From positions 124,001 through 188,000 of the forward strand of contig CALAJQ010000007.1 in the NCBI GenBank assembly GCA_937922785.1: DNA of 64,000 nt, written 5' to 3'. A model generated the notes under the pieces. It was not told the DNA's origin. It saw only the letters and a list, made by a program, of their open reading frames with translations, and searched no databases. Below, one piece after another: positions 23,940 to 32,426 of the stretch (positions are counted from its first letter, which is position 1; each line of letters begins with the position of its first letter). A program made the translations under genes and the position numbers. The DNA comes from an uncultured Acidimicrobiales bacterium (GTDB taxonomy: Bacteria; Actinomycetota; Acidimicrobiia; Acidimicrobiales; SZUA-35).

Positions 23940-25304
23940 ATGAAACGACTTCTCATTGGAGTGCTAGGCGTGGCGATGATTGCCGCAATTGCGCTTACCC
24001 CATCCAACTCATCTCGGGCCGAGGCTGCTGGAGCCCCAGTCGTCATGGCAGTCATTGGAGACTACGGAGGAGGCCGAATAGGCGAACAGCAAGTAGCGGA
24101 TCTAATCGACACTTGGAACGTGGATCTGATCACTACTACGGGCGACAACGTCTACTCAGCCGACTCTGCAGATCCGTTTGAAGCGCTGGAACGAAAGATC
24201 GGCAAGTACTACTCCGATTACATCTACCCCTACACCGGCCGATTCGGGAACGGGTCACCAACCAGAACCAATCGATTCTTCCCAGCGTTGGGCAATCACG
24301 ACTGGGGCGATCCCGGAGTTCCGTTGCTGAACTGCAACAACAATGGGTCTTGCAGCGGTCCTTGGCGTGACTATTTCAACCTTCCAGGTAACGAACGCTA
24401 TTACGACGTCCGCCGGGGAGACCTTCACCTGTTCGTTGTGGACGATTACTACCTGGACCCCGATGGCAACTCGGCCAATTCAACGCAAGGCCAGTGGATC
24501 AAGAACAAGATGGCGGCTTCTGACGCAGAGTGGAAGATTGTGGTGAACCACTTCCCGCCTTACTCCTCAACTGGTTCAGCTCAACGCATGCGTTGGCCGT
24601 TTGAGTCCTGGGGAGCAGATGTGATGCTCTCTGGCCACCACCACATCTTTGAACGCATTCAGCAAGGCTCGATGCTCTATTACGTGAACGGCCTTGGTGG
24701 TCACGGCAAAGGCAGTATCGCAAGGCCTGCTCTTCCCGGTTCTAAGAAGCGATACAACGCCGAGTACGGGGCCATGCGGATTACCGCTACAGACGCTCAG
24801 CTGAAGATCGACTTCGTGAACGTGAAGGGAGCTGTAATCGACAGCACCACTTTGAATGCCGACGGTGGAAACCCACCTCCACCCCCACCTCCACAAAACG
24901 GTGATGTGTTTGACGCTACTGATTGGCCTGGAGGGGGACCATATGATGCACCCCCTCCTACCACTCGAGTTGGCTACCCGTCACAAAACGCAACTGTCTC
25001 TGGCGACGTTGTAGTCGGGGGCACGGCGTCGCATAGCGTAGGGGTTCGTCATATAGAGGTTGTCATCCGCAATACGAACAACAACCTCTACTGGAATCCG
25101 CTCACTGAAAAATGGCAGTCCAAATTCATTAAGTTCGGCGTCTACGCATCGCCTCGGGGTTGGAAGAATGTGACCTGGTCATACACCTTGCCGGGGAACA
25201 AGGTTTCGGCTAGTTCGCTACGCGTCAAAGCTTGGGCTCGGAGCTACACCGGAAGCGGCGACAACACAGGCTCAAATGCCGTGACATTTAGGGTTGCTGA
25301 CTAG
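23940..25304 (+). CDS. Secreted calcineurin-like phosphoesterase with C-terminal beta domain
   Basis: 454 residues. A signal peptide (MKRLLIGVLGVAMIAAIAL) leads into a metallophosphatase domain (about 35-290) with the dinuclear-metal motifs GDYGGG, TTGDNVYS, GNHDW and GHHHIFER, similar to purple acid phosphatase-type enzymes. A Pro-rich linker (PPPPPPPQNG near 312) joins a roughly 110-residue beta-sandwich-like domain containing VGYPSQNATVSGDVVVGG and WNPLTEKWQ, likely for surface or substrate binding. It probably scavenges phosphate from organic phosphates outside the cell. The ATG at 23940 has a GGCGGAGG ribosome-binding site, so this mRNA is leadered, unlike many neighbours. Its stop is immediately next to the tal stop. 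Confidence 0.87.
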   Translation: MKRLLIGVLGVAMIAAIALTPSNSSRAEAAGAPVVMAVIGDYGGGRIGEQQVADLIDTWNVDLITTTGDNVYSADSADPFEALERKIGKYYSDYIYPYTGRFGNGSPTRTNRFFPALGNHDWGDPGVPLLNCNNNGSCSGPWRDYFNLPGNERYYDVRRGDLHLFVVDDYYLDPDGNSANSTQGQWIKNKMAASDAEWKIVVNHFPPYSSTGSAQRMRWPFESWGADVMLSGHHHIFERIQQGSMLYYVNGLGGHGKGSIARPALPGSKKRYNAEYGAMRITATDAQLKIDFVNVKGAVIDSTTLNADGGNPPPPPPPQNGDVFDATDWPGGGPYDAPPPTTRVGYPSQNATVSGDVVVGGTASHSVGVRHIEVVIRNTNNNLYWNPLTEKWQSKFIKFGVYASPRGWKNVTWSYTLPGNKVSASSLRVKAWARSYTGSGDNTGSNAVTFRVAD

Positions 25305-26399
25305 CTACTTGAATTCTGATGCCCGCTCAGCGAGCGTCGCCAGAACTTCTTCGAAGGCCTTGGCAAAACTGGCAACTCCTTCTTTTTCTAGCTGGATCGC
25401 AACTTCTTCAAGGTCAATTCCGAGAGCGCCTAGTTTGGCGACTACGTCGTGCGCGGCTTCAAAATCAGCATCAACGGTGCGGGCAACAGTGCCATGATCA
25501 TCAAAGGCCAGCAACGTCTTGTCGGGCAGGGTGTTAACCGTGTTTGGCCCAATCAACGTGTCGACGTAGAGAGTGTCGGGATAGCTCGGATCTTTCGTGG
25601 ACGTGCTCGCCCAAAGCGGACGCTGCACGCGAGCCCCCTTGGCTGCCAAAGCGTCCCAACGAGGCCCGGAGAACTTCTCCAAGAATCGTTGGTAAGCAAT
25701 CTGGCCCTGCGCGACAGCCGCCTTGCCCTTAAGAGCTAAGGCATCGTCTGTACCGATCTCGTCCAGCCGCTTGTCAACGGCGACGTCGACCCGGCTAATG
25801 AAGAAAGACGCAACAGATGAAATCGTCGAAAGATCAGTCTTGTCGCACGCTTCGAGGCCAGCAATGTAGGCCTCCATCACATCTGCGTAACGATCAAGTG
25901 AAAAGATCAGTGTGACGTTGATGCTGCGACCTTCGCTTATCAAAGTCTGGATTGCGGGCACGCCCTCAACCGTTGCGGGAACCTTGATGTAGAGGTTTGG
26001 AGCCGAAATCCGATCATCCAGACCGCGGGCCGCTGCTACGGTCTCGGCTTCGTCGTGAGCCAGGGTGGGGGACACCTCGACGCTTACGTACCCATCTTCG
26101 CCGTGAGAGTCGAGGTGGACCGGCAGGAGAAGCTGAAGAGCGCCTTTGATGTCGCCGATGGCCAGCTCCCAGTACGCATCGTCCACCGACGAGCCGCCAC
26201 GAATCAACAGTTCGAGTTCTGCGTCGTACTCATCGGTTTCTATCATGGCTTTGGCGAAGATCGAAGGGTTCGAGGTCAAGCCACGAACTCCGCGGTCGAG
26301 CCATTCGGCCATTTCGCCGCCTTCAATCCAACCTCTACGGAGGTTGTCTAGCCAAGGGCTTTGCCCCTGCTCGGCGTGTAAATCGTGTAAGCGGCCCAT
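25305..26399 (-). CDS. tal: Transaldolase
   Basis: 364 residues, the actinobacterial type of class I transaldolase. It moves a dihydroxyacetone unit between sugar phosphates in the pentose phosphate pathway. The Schiff-base Lys is in LYIKVPATVEGVPAI near residue 145; GVRGLTSNPSIFAKAM near 37 and SVEVSPTLAHD near 107 are the other family signatures. It follows tkt after 50 bases in a conserved tkt-tal order and is convergent, without a gap, with the phosphoesterase. The spacer holds no clear terminator, so co-transcription with tkt is likely. Confidence 0.96.
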   Translation of the reverse strand: MGRLHDLHAEQGQSPWLDNLRRGWIEGGEMAEWLDRGVRGLTSNPSIFAKAMIETDEYDAELELLIRGGSSVDDAYWELAIGDIKGALQLLLPVHLDSHGEDGYVSVEVSPTLAHDEAETVAAARGLDDRISAPNLYIKVPATVEGVPAIQTLISEGRSINVTLIFSLDRYADVMEAYIAGLEACDKTDLSTISSVASFFISRVDVAVDKRLDEIGTDDALALKGKAAVAQGQIAYQRFLEKFSGPRWDALAAKGARVQRPLWASTSTKDPSYPDTLYVDTLIGPNTVNTLPDKTLLAFDDHGTVARTVDADFEAAHDVVAKLGALGIDLEEVAIQLEKEGVASFAKAFEEVLATLAERASEFK

Positions 26400-26449
26400 C
26401 AGCTACCTTGCCGTTTCTAGCTAGTCAGTGCCTAGCTGGTTTTGAGTTT

Positions 26450-28411
26450 CTAAAGAAGTTCCGTGACCTTGGCGGCCACGTTTTCTGCGTTGATTCCAAG
26501 TTTACTTAGCGCTATCGAACCCGGAGCCGAGGCGCCAAAGCGATCAATACCTACTGCTGTATCGGCATATGAGCGCCAACCTAGAGTGACTCCTGCTTCC
26601 ACGCTGACTGTTGGCAACTGGCCAAGCACCGCCTTGCGATCTCCCGGCGCCTGGGCCTCGAACGCTTCCCAGCAGGGCATCGACACAACTCGCGTGGGTT
26701 TCCCCTCGGCGGCAAGAGCCGCCGCTGCTTCCACCGCAACACTCACTTCAGAACCAGTTGCCACGATCGTGGCAACTGCGTCGACTGGATCGCTTAAGAC
26801 GTAGGCGCCCCCGGCTACTGCATCTGCGCTGGTTGTTTCGAGGACCGGCAGATTCTGACGAGACATGATTAAAGCAGACGGCCCGTCGTAACTAAGTGCC
26901 AGTTTCCAAGCCCCGACTGTCTCGGTGGCGTCGGCTGGACGAATCACCTGAAGACCGGGAATTGTTCGTAGAGCCATGATGTGCTCGACCGGTTGGTGGG
27001 TTGGCCCGTCCTCGCCGACACCTACTGAGTCGTGGGTCCAGACAAACAGACACTTGGCCTTCGACAGAGCCGCAAGACGGACAGCGGGGCGCATGTAGTC
27101 AGAAAAGACGAGGAACGTTCCGGCGAACGGGATTGTGCCGCCATGCAGCGCCGCTCCTACCAGAGCTGAGCCCATGGCGTGCTCACGAACACCAAAGAAG
27201 ATCTGTTGGCCGGCTGGCGTGCTGAGGCTTTGCGGATCTGACTGCAGCTTGGTGCCAGTGTTTCCAGTCAGGTCAGCTGATCCGCCCATAAAGCCCGGGG
27301 CAACCGACTCGAGCGCGGTCACTACAACCTGGCTGGCCTTGCGGGTGGCGATTGAGTCGCCAGCGGTGAAGGTGGGCAGGGCTGACTCCCAGTCATCGGC
27401 GAGGCCGGTTCCCCAAGTAGTTTCCCATTCTTGTCGATGTTGCGAAGCTGCCAGACGCTCATCCCACGCTGCGGCTTCGGATTGGCCTCTGGCTCCCGCT
27501 GCTGCGTAGTAGTTCGAGACCTCTTCTGGCACCCAGAACGGTTCGTTCGGAACACCCATCGCTTCTTTGGCGGCGGCGATCTCTTCGTCACCAAAGGCCA
27601 AGCCGTGCGCAGAGTGGTGGTCGGTAAGAGTGGGCGAAGGGAACCCGATATGGGTTCGGACGATGATGACAGAGGGCTTGTCTTCGATTCCTTTGGCTCG
27701 GTTAAGGGCCGACTCCAAAGCGTCGAGGTCCTCACCGGACTCGCCGATGTCGTTGACGTCCCAGCCGTAGGCTTCGAAGCGCTTTGCTGCGTCGTCGCTA
27801 AGGGCAAGCTCGGTAGGTCCGTCAATGGTGATGCGGTTGTCGTCGTAGATGACTACTAATCGACCTAGGCCAAGGTGGCCGGCCAAAGATGCAGCTTCGT
27901 GGCTGACACCTTCACTTAGGCAGCCGTCGCCTGCAACGACGTAAATGTTGTGGTTCGAAAGTTCTTCGCCGAACTTTGAGCGGTGGAATCGCTCGGCGAT
28001 GGCCATGCCAACACCGTTAGCAAGCCCTTGGCCTAGTGGGCCCGTAGTTACTTCCACGCCTGCGGTGTGGGTGTTCTCGGGGTGTCCGGGGGTAGCAGAG
28101 TCCCACTGGCGGAACTCTTTGAGATCATCGAGGGTCAAACCATGACCGGTGAGGTGCAGCATTGAGTAGTGAAGGATTGAAACGTGTCCATTAGACAAGA
28201 TGAACCGATCACGATCGGGCCATTCGGGACGAGCTGCGTCGTAGCGCATAATTCGAGTGAAAAGCACGTGCGCCAAGGGCGCTAAGGCCATGGATGTGCC
28301 CTGGTGCCCAGACTTGGCCTTATGTGGCGCGTCCATCCCTAATGATCGGATTACGTTGATACCAACGGCTTCGATGTTGGCGGGCGTGGAGTTAGTTTCA
28401 GTGCTTGTCAC
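26450..28411 (-). CDS. tkt: Transketolase
   Basis: 653 residues. It transfers two-carbon ketol units with thiamine diphosphate in the pentose phosphate pathway. The ThDP/Mg2+ motif GDGCLSEGVSHEA is near residue 155 and runs to YDDNRITIDG; the N-terminal catalytic region is GHQGTSMALAP, and the pyrimidine-domain Glu/His segment FGVREHAMGSALVGAAL is near 410. Its start overlaps the FIST stop (ATGA at 28408-28411). tal follows, giving a coupled non-oxidative pentose phosphate operon. Confidence 0.97.
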   Translation of the reverse strand: MTSTETNSTPANIEAVGINVIRSLGMDAPHKAKSGHQGTSMALAPLAHVLFTRIMRYDAARPEWPDRDRFILSNGHVSILHYSMLHLTGHGLTLDDLKEFRQWDSATPGHPENTHTAGVEVTTGPLGQGLANGVGMAIAERFHRSKFGEELSNHNIYVVAGDGCLSEGVSHEAASLAGHLGLGRLVVIYDDNRITIDGPTELALSDDAAKRFEAYGWDVNDIGESGEDLDALESALNRAKGIEDKPSVIIVRTHIGFPSPTLTDHHSAHGLAFGDEEIAAAKEAMGVPNEPFWVPEEVSNYYAAAGARGQSEAAAWDERLAASQHRQEWETTWGTGLADDWESALPTFTAGDSIATRKASQVVVTALESVAPGFMGGSADLTGNTGTKLQSDPQSLSTPAGQQIFFGVREHAMGSALVGAALHGGTIPFAGTFLVFSDYMRPAVRLAALSKAKCLFVWTHDSVGVGEDGPTHQPVEHIMALRTIPGLQVIRPADATETVGAWKLALSYDGPSALIMSRQNLPVLETTSADAVAGGAYVLSDPVDAVATIVATGSEVSVAVEAAAALAAEGKPTRVVSMPCWEAFEAQAPGDRKAVLGQLPTVSVEAGVTLGWRSYADTAVGIDRFGASAPGSIALSKLGINAENVAAKVTELL

Positions 28412-29259
28412 GAACCAAAACTATCGGCGCCAAACAACAGTGCCGACGCAGTAGAGGTGTGAACTGAATTCTGACCCGCCACCGGCCCGAATTCGCCTGC
28501 GGTAAACATCCCCGCAACTGGCCCCTCGACAAACTCTGTCAGGATCTGGGCGACGAAGTCAGGCTCGTCAAACATGTTGATTGCCCGGGTGTTGCCAGTA
28601 AAGACCAGCGAAGAGGTGGGGGCAGAAGGCTGCGTCGAAATGGCAGAAGCGATTGCGAGAGCCAGGTCTCTTTGACTTAGCACTGAAGTCGCTATGCCCG
28701 GCCCGAAGATCACGCCGACTGCGCCATCGACATAGGCATCGGTATCGAGCCACATTCGGTTGCCGCCTGGGCGGTTTGAGGTGGAAGCGACTCCGCCCAC
28801 CAGTGTTACGCCTGGATAGGAGGACTCCAGCAGCTCGACAAGCCTCATCGGATCGAAGCTGGCAGAGTCTGAGACCAGCATGAGCACCGACCCTGGCGCA
28901 ATCGCATCAGGTAAGCCTTCTATTCCGCTGGCTATTTCTGTTCCTACTCGGGCCATCGTTAGCCGCACTGGGATTACTTCGCCTACCGATCCAGCCCAGA
29001 CGCTGAAGGAGTCTCCTCGTTCAATTTGTTCAGACCCTCCCAAAGTCCCGCTTGCGCTGGTGGCCACCAATGTGGTCGGCAATAACAGAGAGTGAATTGC
29101 GTCGACCATCTCTGGCAGCGAGTCAATCCTTCTTCCAGAAGCAAATACGACGGCCAGGTCGGGTGTAGCCGAAAGGTTCTCAGCGAGTTCACCCAGAATC
29201 TCCCCAGCGGCAACAGCCGGTTGGGGATGGGTACTCATGGCGGCGGCGCATTCTTGCAT
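28408..29259 (-). CDS. FIST-domain protein
   Basis: 283 residues with a FIST N-like region (AVVFASGRR, LVATSASGTLGG, SVWAGS) and a FIST_C-like end (GPVAGMFTAGEFGPV). FIST domains are proposed small-ligand sensors, often linked to chemotaxis or signalling, and bind small molecules such as amino acids by proposal, not proof. This copy is shorter than the usual about 380 residues and has no added kinase or GGDEF domain. It overlaps tkt by four bases, so it is translated with the pentose phosphate genes. Start choice is uncertain: ATG at 29259 or at 29238. It starts 7 bases after the stop of the preceding small gene. Confidence 0.75.
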   Translation of the reverse strand: MQECAAAMSTHPQPAVAAGEILGELAENLSATPDLAVVFASGRRIDSLPEMVDAIHSLLLPTTLVATSASGTLGGSEQIERGDSFSVWAGSVGEVIPVRLTMARVGTEIASGIEGLPDAIAPGSVLMLVSDSASFDPMRLVELLESSYPGVTLVGGVASTSNRPGGNRMWLDTDAYVDGAVGVIFGPGIATSVLSQRDLALAIASAISTQPSAPTSSLVFTGNTRAINMFDEPDFVAQILTEFVEGPVAGMFTAGEFGPVAGQNSVHTSTASALLFGADSFGS

Positions 29260-29266
29260 AGACGAG

Positions 29267-29668
29267 CTAAGCCACTGGCGGCATCAAGGTGTACGGGGCC
29301 AACCGTAATGGGCCATCATCGATTCGTGCTCTAGCGATCACCGTGCCGTAGTCCTCAAACAAAAGGTCTGCCCTTACAAGGCTGTAGTTGAACTTTCCAG
29401 GTTCGATTTGAAGGGCCTGAACGTTACGAGCTAACGGTTCTGATTCAGGATCTTCGCCTTCTTTATGGAAGGTCACAGTCAGTGCGCCAAACCCCTTGGA
29501 GTCTGGGGGCGCCCAGACAAAGGCAATCAGGTGAGGAGCAATCGTCACCGGAGCAGGGCCCGGCGCGGGTGCAGAAAACTGGATGCCTGTTAGATCGATC
29601 CGAGTAGAAGGACCAGGCACCGGGCGCAGCGCGATGTCGTCCATGAACAGCAGCGAGAGAATCTCCAT
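29267..29668 (-). CDS. Hypothetical protein, first gene of the FIST-tkt-tal operon
   Basis: 133 residues. It resembles DUF6941-like small proteins in layout (MEILSLLFMDD start, a beta-rich middle LIAFVWAPPDS, VTFHKEG, a second half ALQIEPGKFNYSLVRADLLFED), but I cannot assign it firmly. No catalytic motif, signal peptide or membrane segment. The start ATG at 29668 is preferred over 29680 because TATGTT lies 7 nt upstream. FIST starts 7 bases after its stop, so this gene probably heads the four-gene unit. It is divergent from the TetR gene. Confidence 0.65.
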   Translation of the reverse strand: MEILSLLFMDDIALRPVPGPSTRIDLTGIQFSAPAPGPAPVTIAPHLIAFVWAPPDSKGFGALTVTFHKEGEDPESEPLARNVQALQIEPGKFNYSLVRADLLFEDYGTVIARARIDDGPLRLAPYTLMPPVA

Positions 29669-29675
29669 GTTGTTG

Positions 29676-29681
29676 AACATA
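29676..29681 (-). promoter_or_regulatory. -10 hexamer TATGTT for the FIST-tkt-tal operon
   Basis: On the minus strand TATGTT ends 7 nt before the ATG at 29668. Confidence 0.45.
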
Positions 29682-29686
29682 GCCAG

Positions 29687-29692
29687 TACGCT
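29687..29692 (+). promoter_or_regulatory. -10 hexamer TACGCT for the TetR operon
   Basis: TACGCT ends 6 nt before the GTG at 29699. Confidence 0.45.
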
Positions 29693-29698
29693 GGCGAT

Positions 29699-30343
29699 GT
29701 GGCAGAGTCAAACACTCGCGAGTTGATTCTCTCTGAGGCTCGAGCTTGTTTTGCTCGTCAAGGATTCGACGGCACGTCGTTGAATGACATCGCCGCTGGG
29801 GTCGGCATTCGCAGACCCAGCCTCATGCACTACTTCCCGTCAAAAGAGGCGATTTATCGGCAGATACTTCTGGAGGCACTGGCTGACTGGGGCTACCGGA
29901 TCGACAATATCGGGGCCGACGATGCCCAGGCCGGCGATACAGATGCAGCTGACGGCACCGAAAGTAGCGGCTGGGACCGAGTCGACCGGGTGATCGAAGC
30001 CAGCTTCGAGTTCTTCAAAAACAATCCCGAGATTGTTCGTCTGGTCCGCCGAGAGGCTCTTACCGACGCAAGCCCTCTTGAGTTTGATCTTGGCACCGCG
30101 CTGAGGCCATTCTTTGAGCGAGCTGTCGTTTTCTTCTCCAACGAGATGGATGCGGGGGTGTTCCGTCGCCATGATCCGGAACACTTAGTACTCACTGGTT
30201 ATGGCGCTTTGCTCACCTACTTTTCGGACTCGAAGATGCTTAATGGCCTAATAGACACAGACCCCTACAGCCCCGAGGCACTTGCCGCTCGTTTTGATCA
30301 CATCAAGTCGTTCATACGCGCCGCGCTTGAGCCAGCAAAGTGA
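29699..30343 (+). CDS. TetR-family transcriptional regulator
   Basis: 214 residues. The N-terminal HTH is clear: ELILSEARACFARQGFDGTSLNDIAAGVGI and SLMHYFPSKEAIYRQIL. The C-terminal ligand domain (about 65-214) is helical with an acidic insert (DDAQAGDTDAADGT). GTG at 29699 is the start, with a -10 hexamer 6 nt upstream. It overlaps the next gene by 4 bases (GTGA) and so belongs to the acyl-CoA synthetase operon; acyl-CoA or carboxylic-acid responsive repression is a plausible role (inference). Confidence 0.9.
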   Translation: MAESNTRELILSEARACFARQGFDGTSLNDIAAGVGIRRPSLMHYFPSKEAIYRQILLEALADWGYRIDNIGADDAQAGDTDAADGTESSGWDRVDRVIEASFEFFKNNPEIVRLVRREALTDASPLEFDLGTALRPFFERAVVFFSNEMDAGVFRRHDPEHLVLTGYGALLTYFSDSKMLNGLIDTDPYSPEALAARFDHIKSFIRAALEPAK

Positions 30344-30984
30344 GTCGCACACTCAGCGAGGCAGCATCAAAAGAGGTTTTGGCTGAGGTTGGGGTTCCGT
30401 TTCTCGACGAAGCAATTGTCAAGACGGCCCAAGATGCAGCAGCAGCCGCAGACCAAATGGGGTACCCGGTAGTTCTAAAACTGAATGGTGACGCCATTGC
30501 CCACAAGACCGAGCGCGGGTTGGTGCGCCTCAACGTTGCCGACCACGACTCGGTGTCAGCTGCTTCGCAGAACCTACTGGACTTAGCCACACCGGCCGAC
30601 GGCGAGGTATCGGTTCTTGTGGCGCCCTTTGTTAAGAGCAACAGAGAATTCATCTGCGGGACAGCAACCGATCCCCAGTTCGGTCCGATAGTTCTATTTG
30701 GCGTCGGAGGCACTTTGGCTGAGGCCGTTGCTGACGTTTCAATTGCCCTCGCGCCGCTCACACATGCCGATGCGTTTGACATGATCGACTCGCTGTCGAC
30801 CCAAACGCTACTGGAACCTTTCCGGGGCGAACCTGCTGTTGATCGCCAGCTCCTGGCTGACCTGCTTGTTGCCCTCTCGGCCGCAGCCCAGCGAGAAGAC
30901 GTTTCATCCATAGATCTGAATCCTGTACTGATTGTTGACGGCAAGCCAGTGGCGGTAGATGCGCTGGTGGAGGTAATGCAATGA
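30340..30984 (+). CDS. NDP-forming acyl-CoA synthetase, beta (ATP-grasp) subunit
   Basis: 214 residues. ATP-grasp_5 domain of ADP/NDP-forming acyl-CoA synthetases, which convert acyl-CoA and NDP/phosphate to acid and NTP or the reverse. AIAHKTERGLVRLNV near residue 55 includes the His that corresponds to the beta-subunit phosphorylated His in Pyrococcus acetyl-CoA synthetase, and PDFG-like segments EFICGTATDPQFGPIVLFGVGG near 105-125 and SIDLNPVLI near 193 fit the ATP-grasp core. It starts by GTGA overlap with TetR and ends by ATGA overlap with the alpha subunit. Substrate is unknown. Confidence 0.85.
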   Translation: MSRTLSEAASKEVLAEVGVPFLDEAIVKTAQDAAAAADQMGYPVVLKLNGDAIAHKTERGLVRLNVADHDSVSAASQNLLDLATPADGEVSVLVAPFVKSNREFICGTATDPQFGPIVLFGVGGTLAEAVADVSIALAPLTHADAFDMIDSLSTQTLLEPFRGEPAVDRQLLADLLVALSAAAQREDVSSIDLNPVLIVDGKPVAVDALVEVMQ

Positions 30985-32426
30985 TCGAGTCCTTGTTCGA
31001 GCCCAAAGGGGTGCTGATAGCCGGAGCTTCATCGCATCCTGGCAAGTTCGGATTCGTCATGCTTCACAACATCTTGGCGTCGGGGTACAAGGGTGCGGTG
31101 TATGCAACCAACCCGAGAGGCGAAGAGATTCTGGGAATCCACACGATCACTTCTGTAGACGATCTTCCAAGCGGTGAAGCCGACCTCGTCATACTTTGCA
31201 CACCAGCCAAAGCGAACATCGAACTCCTTCGTCAGTGCGCAGCCAAAGGCGTGACCGCAGCGTTCGTGACCTCAGCCGGGTACGGCGAGGCGGGGCCCGA
31301 GGGGATTGCGATGCAGGCTGAACTCGTGGCTGTGGCCGAAGAACTCAACATGGCGTTAGCTGGACCAAACGGTCAGGGAGTCGTGTCAACCCCGGCCAAT
31401 CTGTGTGCCCAAATTGTTGCGCCGTTTCCACCGCAGGGCCACATCGGTATCGCTTCACAAAGCGGCAACTTTGTGTCCTCGTTCATGAACTGGTCACGAG
31501 CTAGCGGCGTTGGCGTGTCTCGCGCCGTCAGCGCAGGCAATGCGGCATCTCTCGGAGTTTCGGAGTATCTAGACTTTTACGCAAGCGATCCCGAATCAAA
31601 GGTGGGACTGGCCTACGTCGAGGGCATAGACAACGGCCGAGAACTATTCGAAAGAATGAAATCGGTAACAGCGAAAATGCCTGTAGTGATTCTAAAGGGT
31701 GGCGCAACCGCTGAAGGTGGTAGGGCTGCTGCCAGCCACACCGGATCACTAGCCTCAGACGACCGAGTCTTCGATGGTGCAATGCGCCAGGCCGGTGTTC
31801 GCCGAGCGACCACCGCTGAGGAAGCATTCGAAGCTGCCGGCTCTTTCGCTAGCCAGCCTCTACCAAAGGGAAACAAGGTAGCTGTGGTGACAACTGCTGG
31901 TGGTTGGGGAGTTGCCACCGCCGATGCGATCTCACGTAGCTCCCTGGAGTTATTGACCCTTCCCGAGGATCTCGAAGCCTCCCTTGATGAGTTGTTGGTG
32001 TCTCGCTGGAGTCGGAACAATCCGATCGACCTCGCCGGGGGTGAAACCCGCGACACGATTCCGATGACTCTCGAAGTGGTGGCGAACCACGATGCGGTGG
32101 ACGCAGTGATTTTCCTGGGACTAGGAATTCAAAGCAATCAAGCGCGTCTAATGGCAGAAGGAGAGTTCTACCCGGACTGGGGCCTAGAGCGAATAGTTGG
32201 CTATCACCGCCGACAGGACGCCCGCTTTGCCCAAGCCGCAGCCGATCTATCGCAAAGTTCAGGCAAGCCGATTCTGTGCGCCACTGAGCTAGCGGTTGCT
32301 GATCCTGCTAATCCAGGCCCGGCAACGGTGGCTGCAACGGGTCGCCTATGTTATGCATCAGCCAATAGAGCAGTGACTGCTCTGGAACACATGTGGGAAT
32401 ACACTAAGTTTCTCTCACGTGATTAA
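30981..32426 (+). CDS. NDP-forming acyl-CoA synthetase, alpha (CoA-binding) subunit
   Basis: 481 residues. CoA-binding Rossmann domain first (GVLIAGASSHPGKFGFVM, ATNPRGEEILG), followed by succinyl-CoA-ligase-like domains: IASQSGNFVSSFMNW near 155 and, near 255, AAASHTGSLASDD, whose His is the phospho-histidine that relays phosphate to the beta subunit. The two-subunit form is less common in bacteria than the fused form. ATGA overlap with the beta subunit indicates tight coupling. Likely job: reversible activation of acetate, propionate or a branched/aryl acid with substrate-level phosphorylation. Confidence 0.88.
   Translation: MIESLFEPKGVLIAGASSHPGKFGFVMLHNILASGYKGAVYATNPRGEEILGIHTITSVDDLPSGEADLVILCTPAKANIELLRQCAAKGVTAAFVTSAGYGEAGPEGIAMQAELVAVAEELNMALAGPNGQGVVSTPANLCAQIVAPFPPQGHIGIASQSGNFVSSFMNWSRASGVGVSRAVSAGNAASLGVSEYLDFYASDPESKVGLAYVEGIDNGRELFERMKSVTAKMPVVILKGGATAEGGRAAASHTGSLASDDRVFDGAMRQAGVRRATTAEEAFEAAGSFASQPLPKGNKVAVVTTAGGWGVATADAISRSSLELLTLPEDLEASLDELLVSRWSRNNPIDLAGGETRDTIPMTLEVVANHDAVDAVIFLGLGIQSNQARLMAEGEFYPDWGLERIVGYHRRQDARFAQAAADLSQSSGKPILCATELAVADPANPGPATVAATGRLCYASANRAVTALEHMWEYTKFLSRD

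Noticed and set aside
30312-30944. Minus-strand 210-residue frame inside the ATP-grasp gene
   Set aside because: Ser/Thr/Ala-rich shadow frame; the plus-strand ATP-grasp protein explains the codon pattern.
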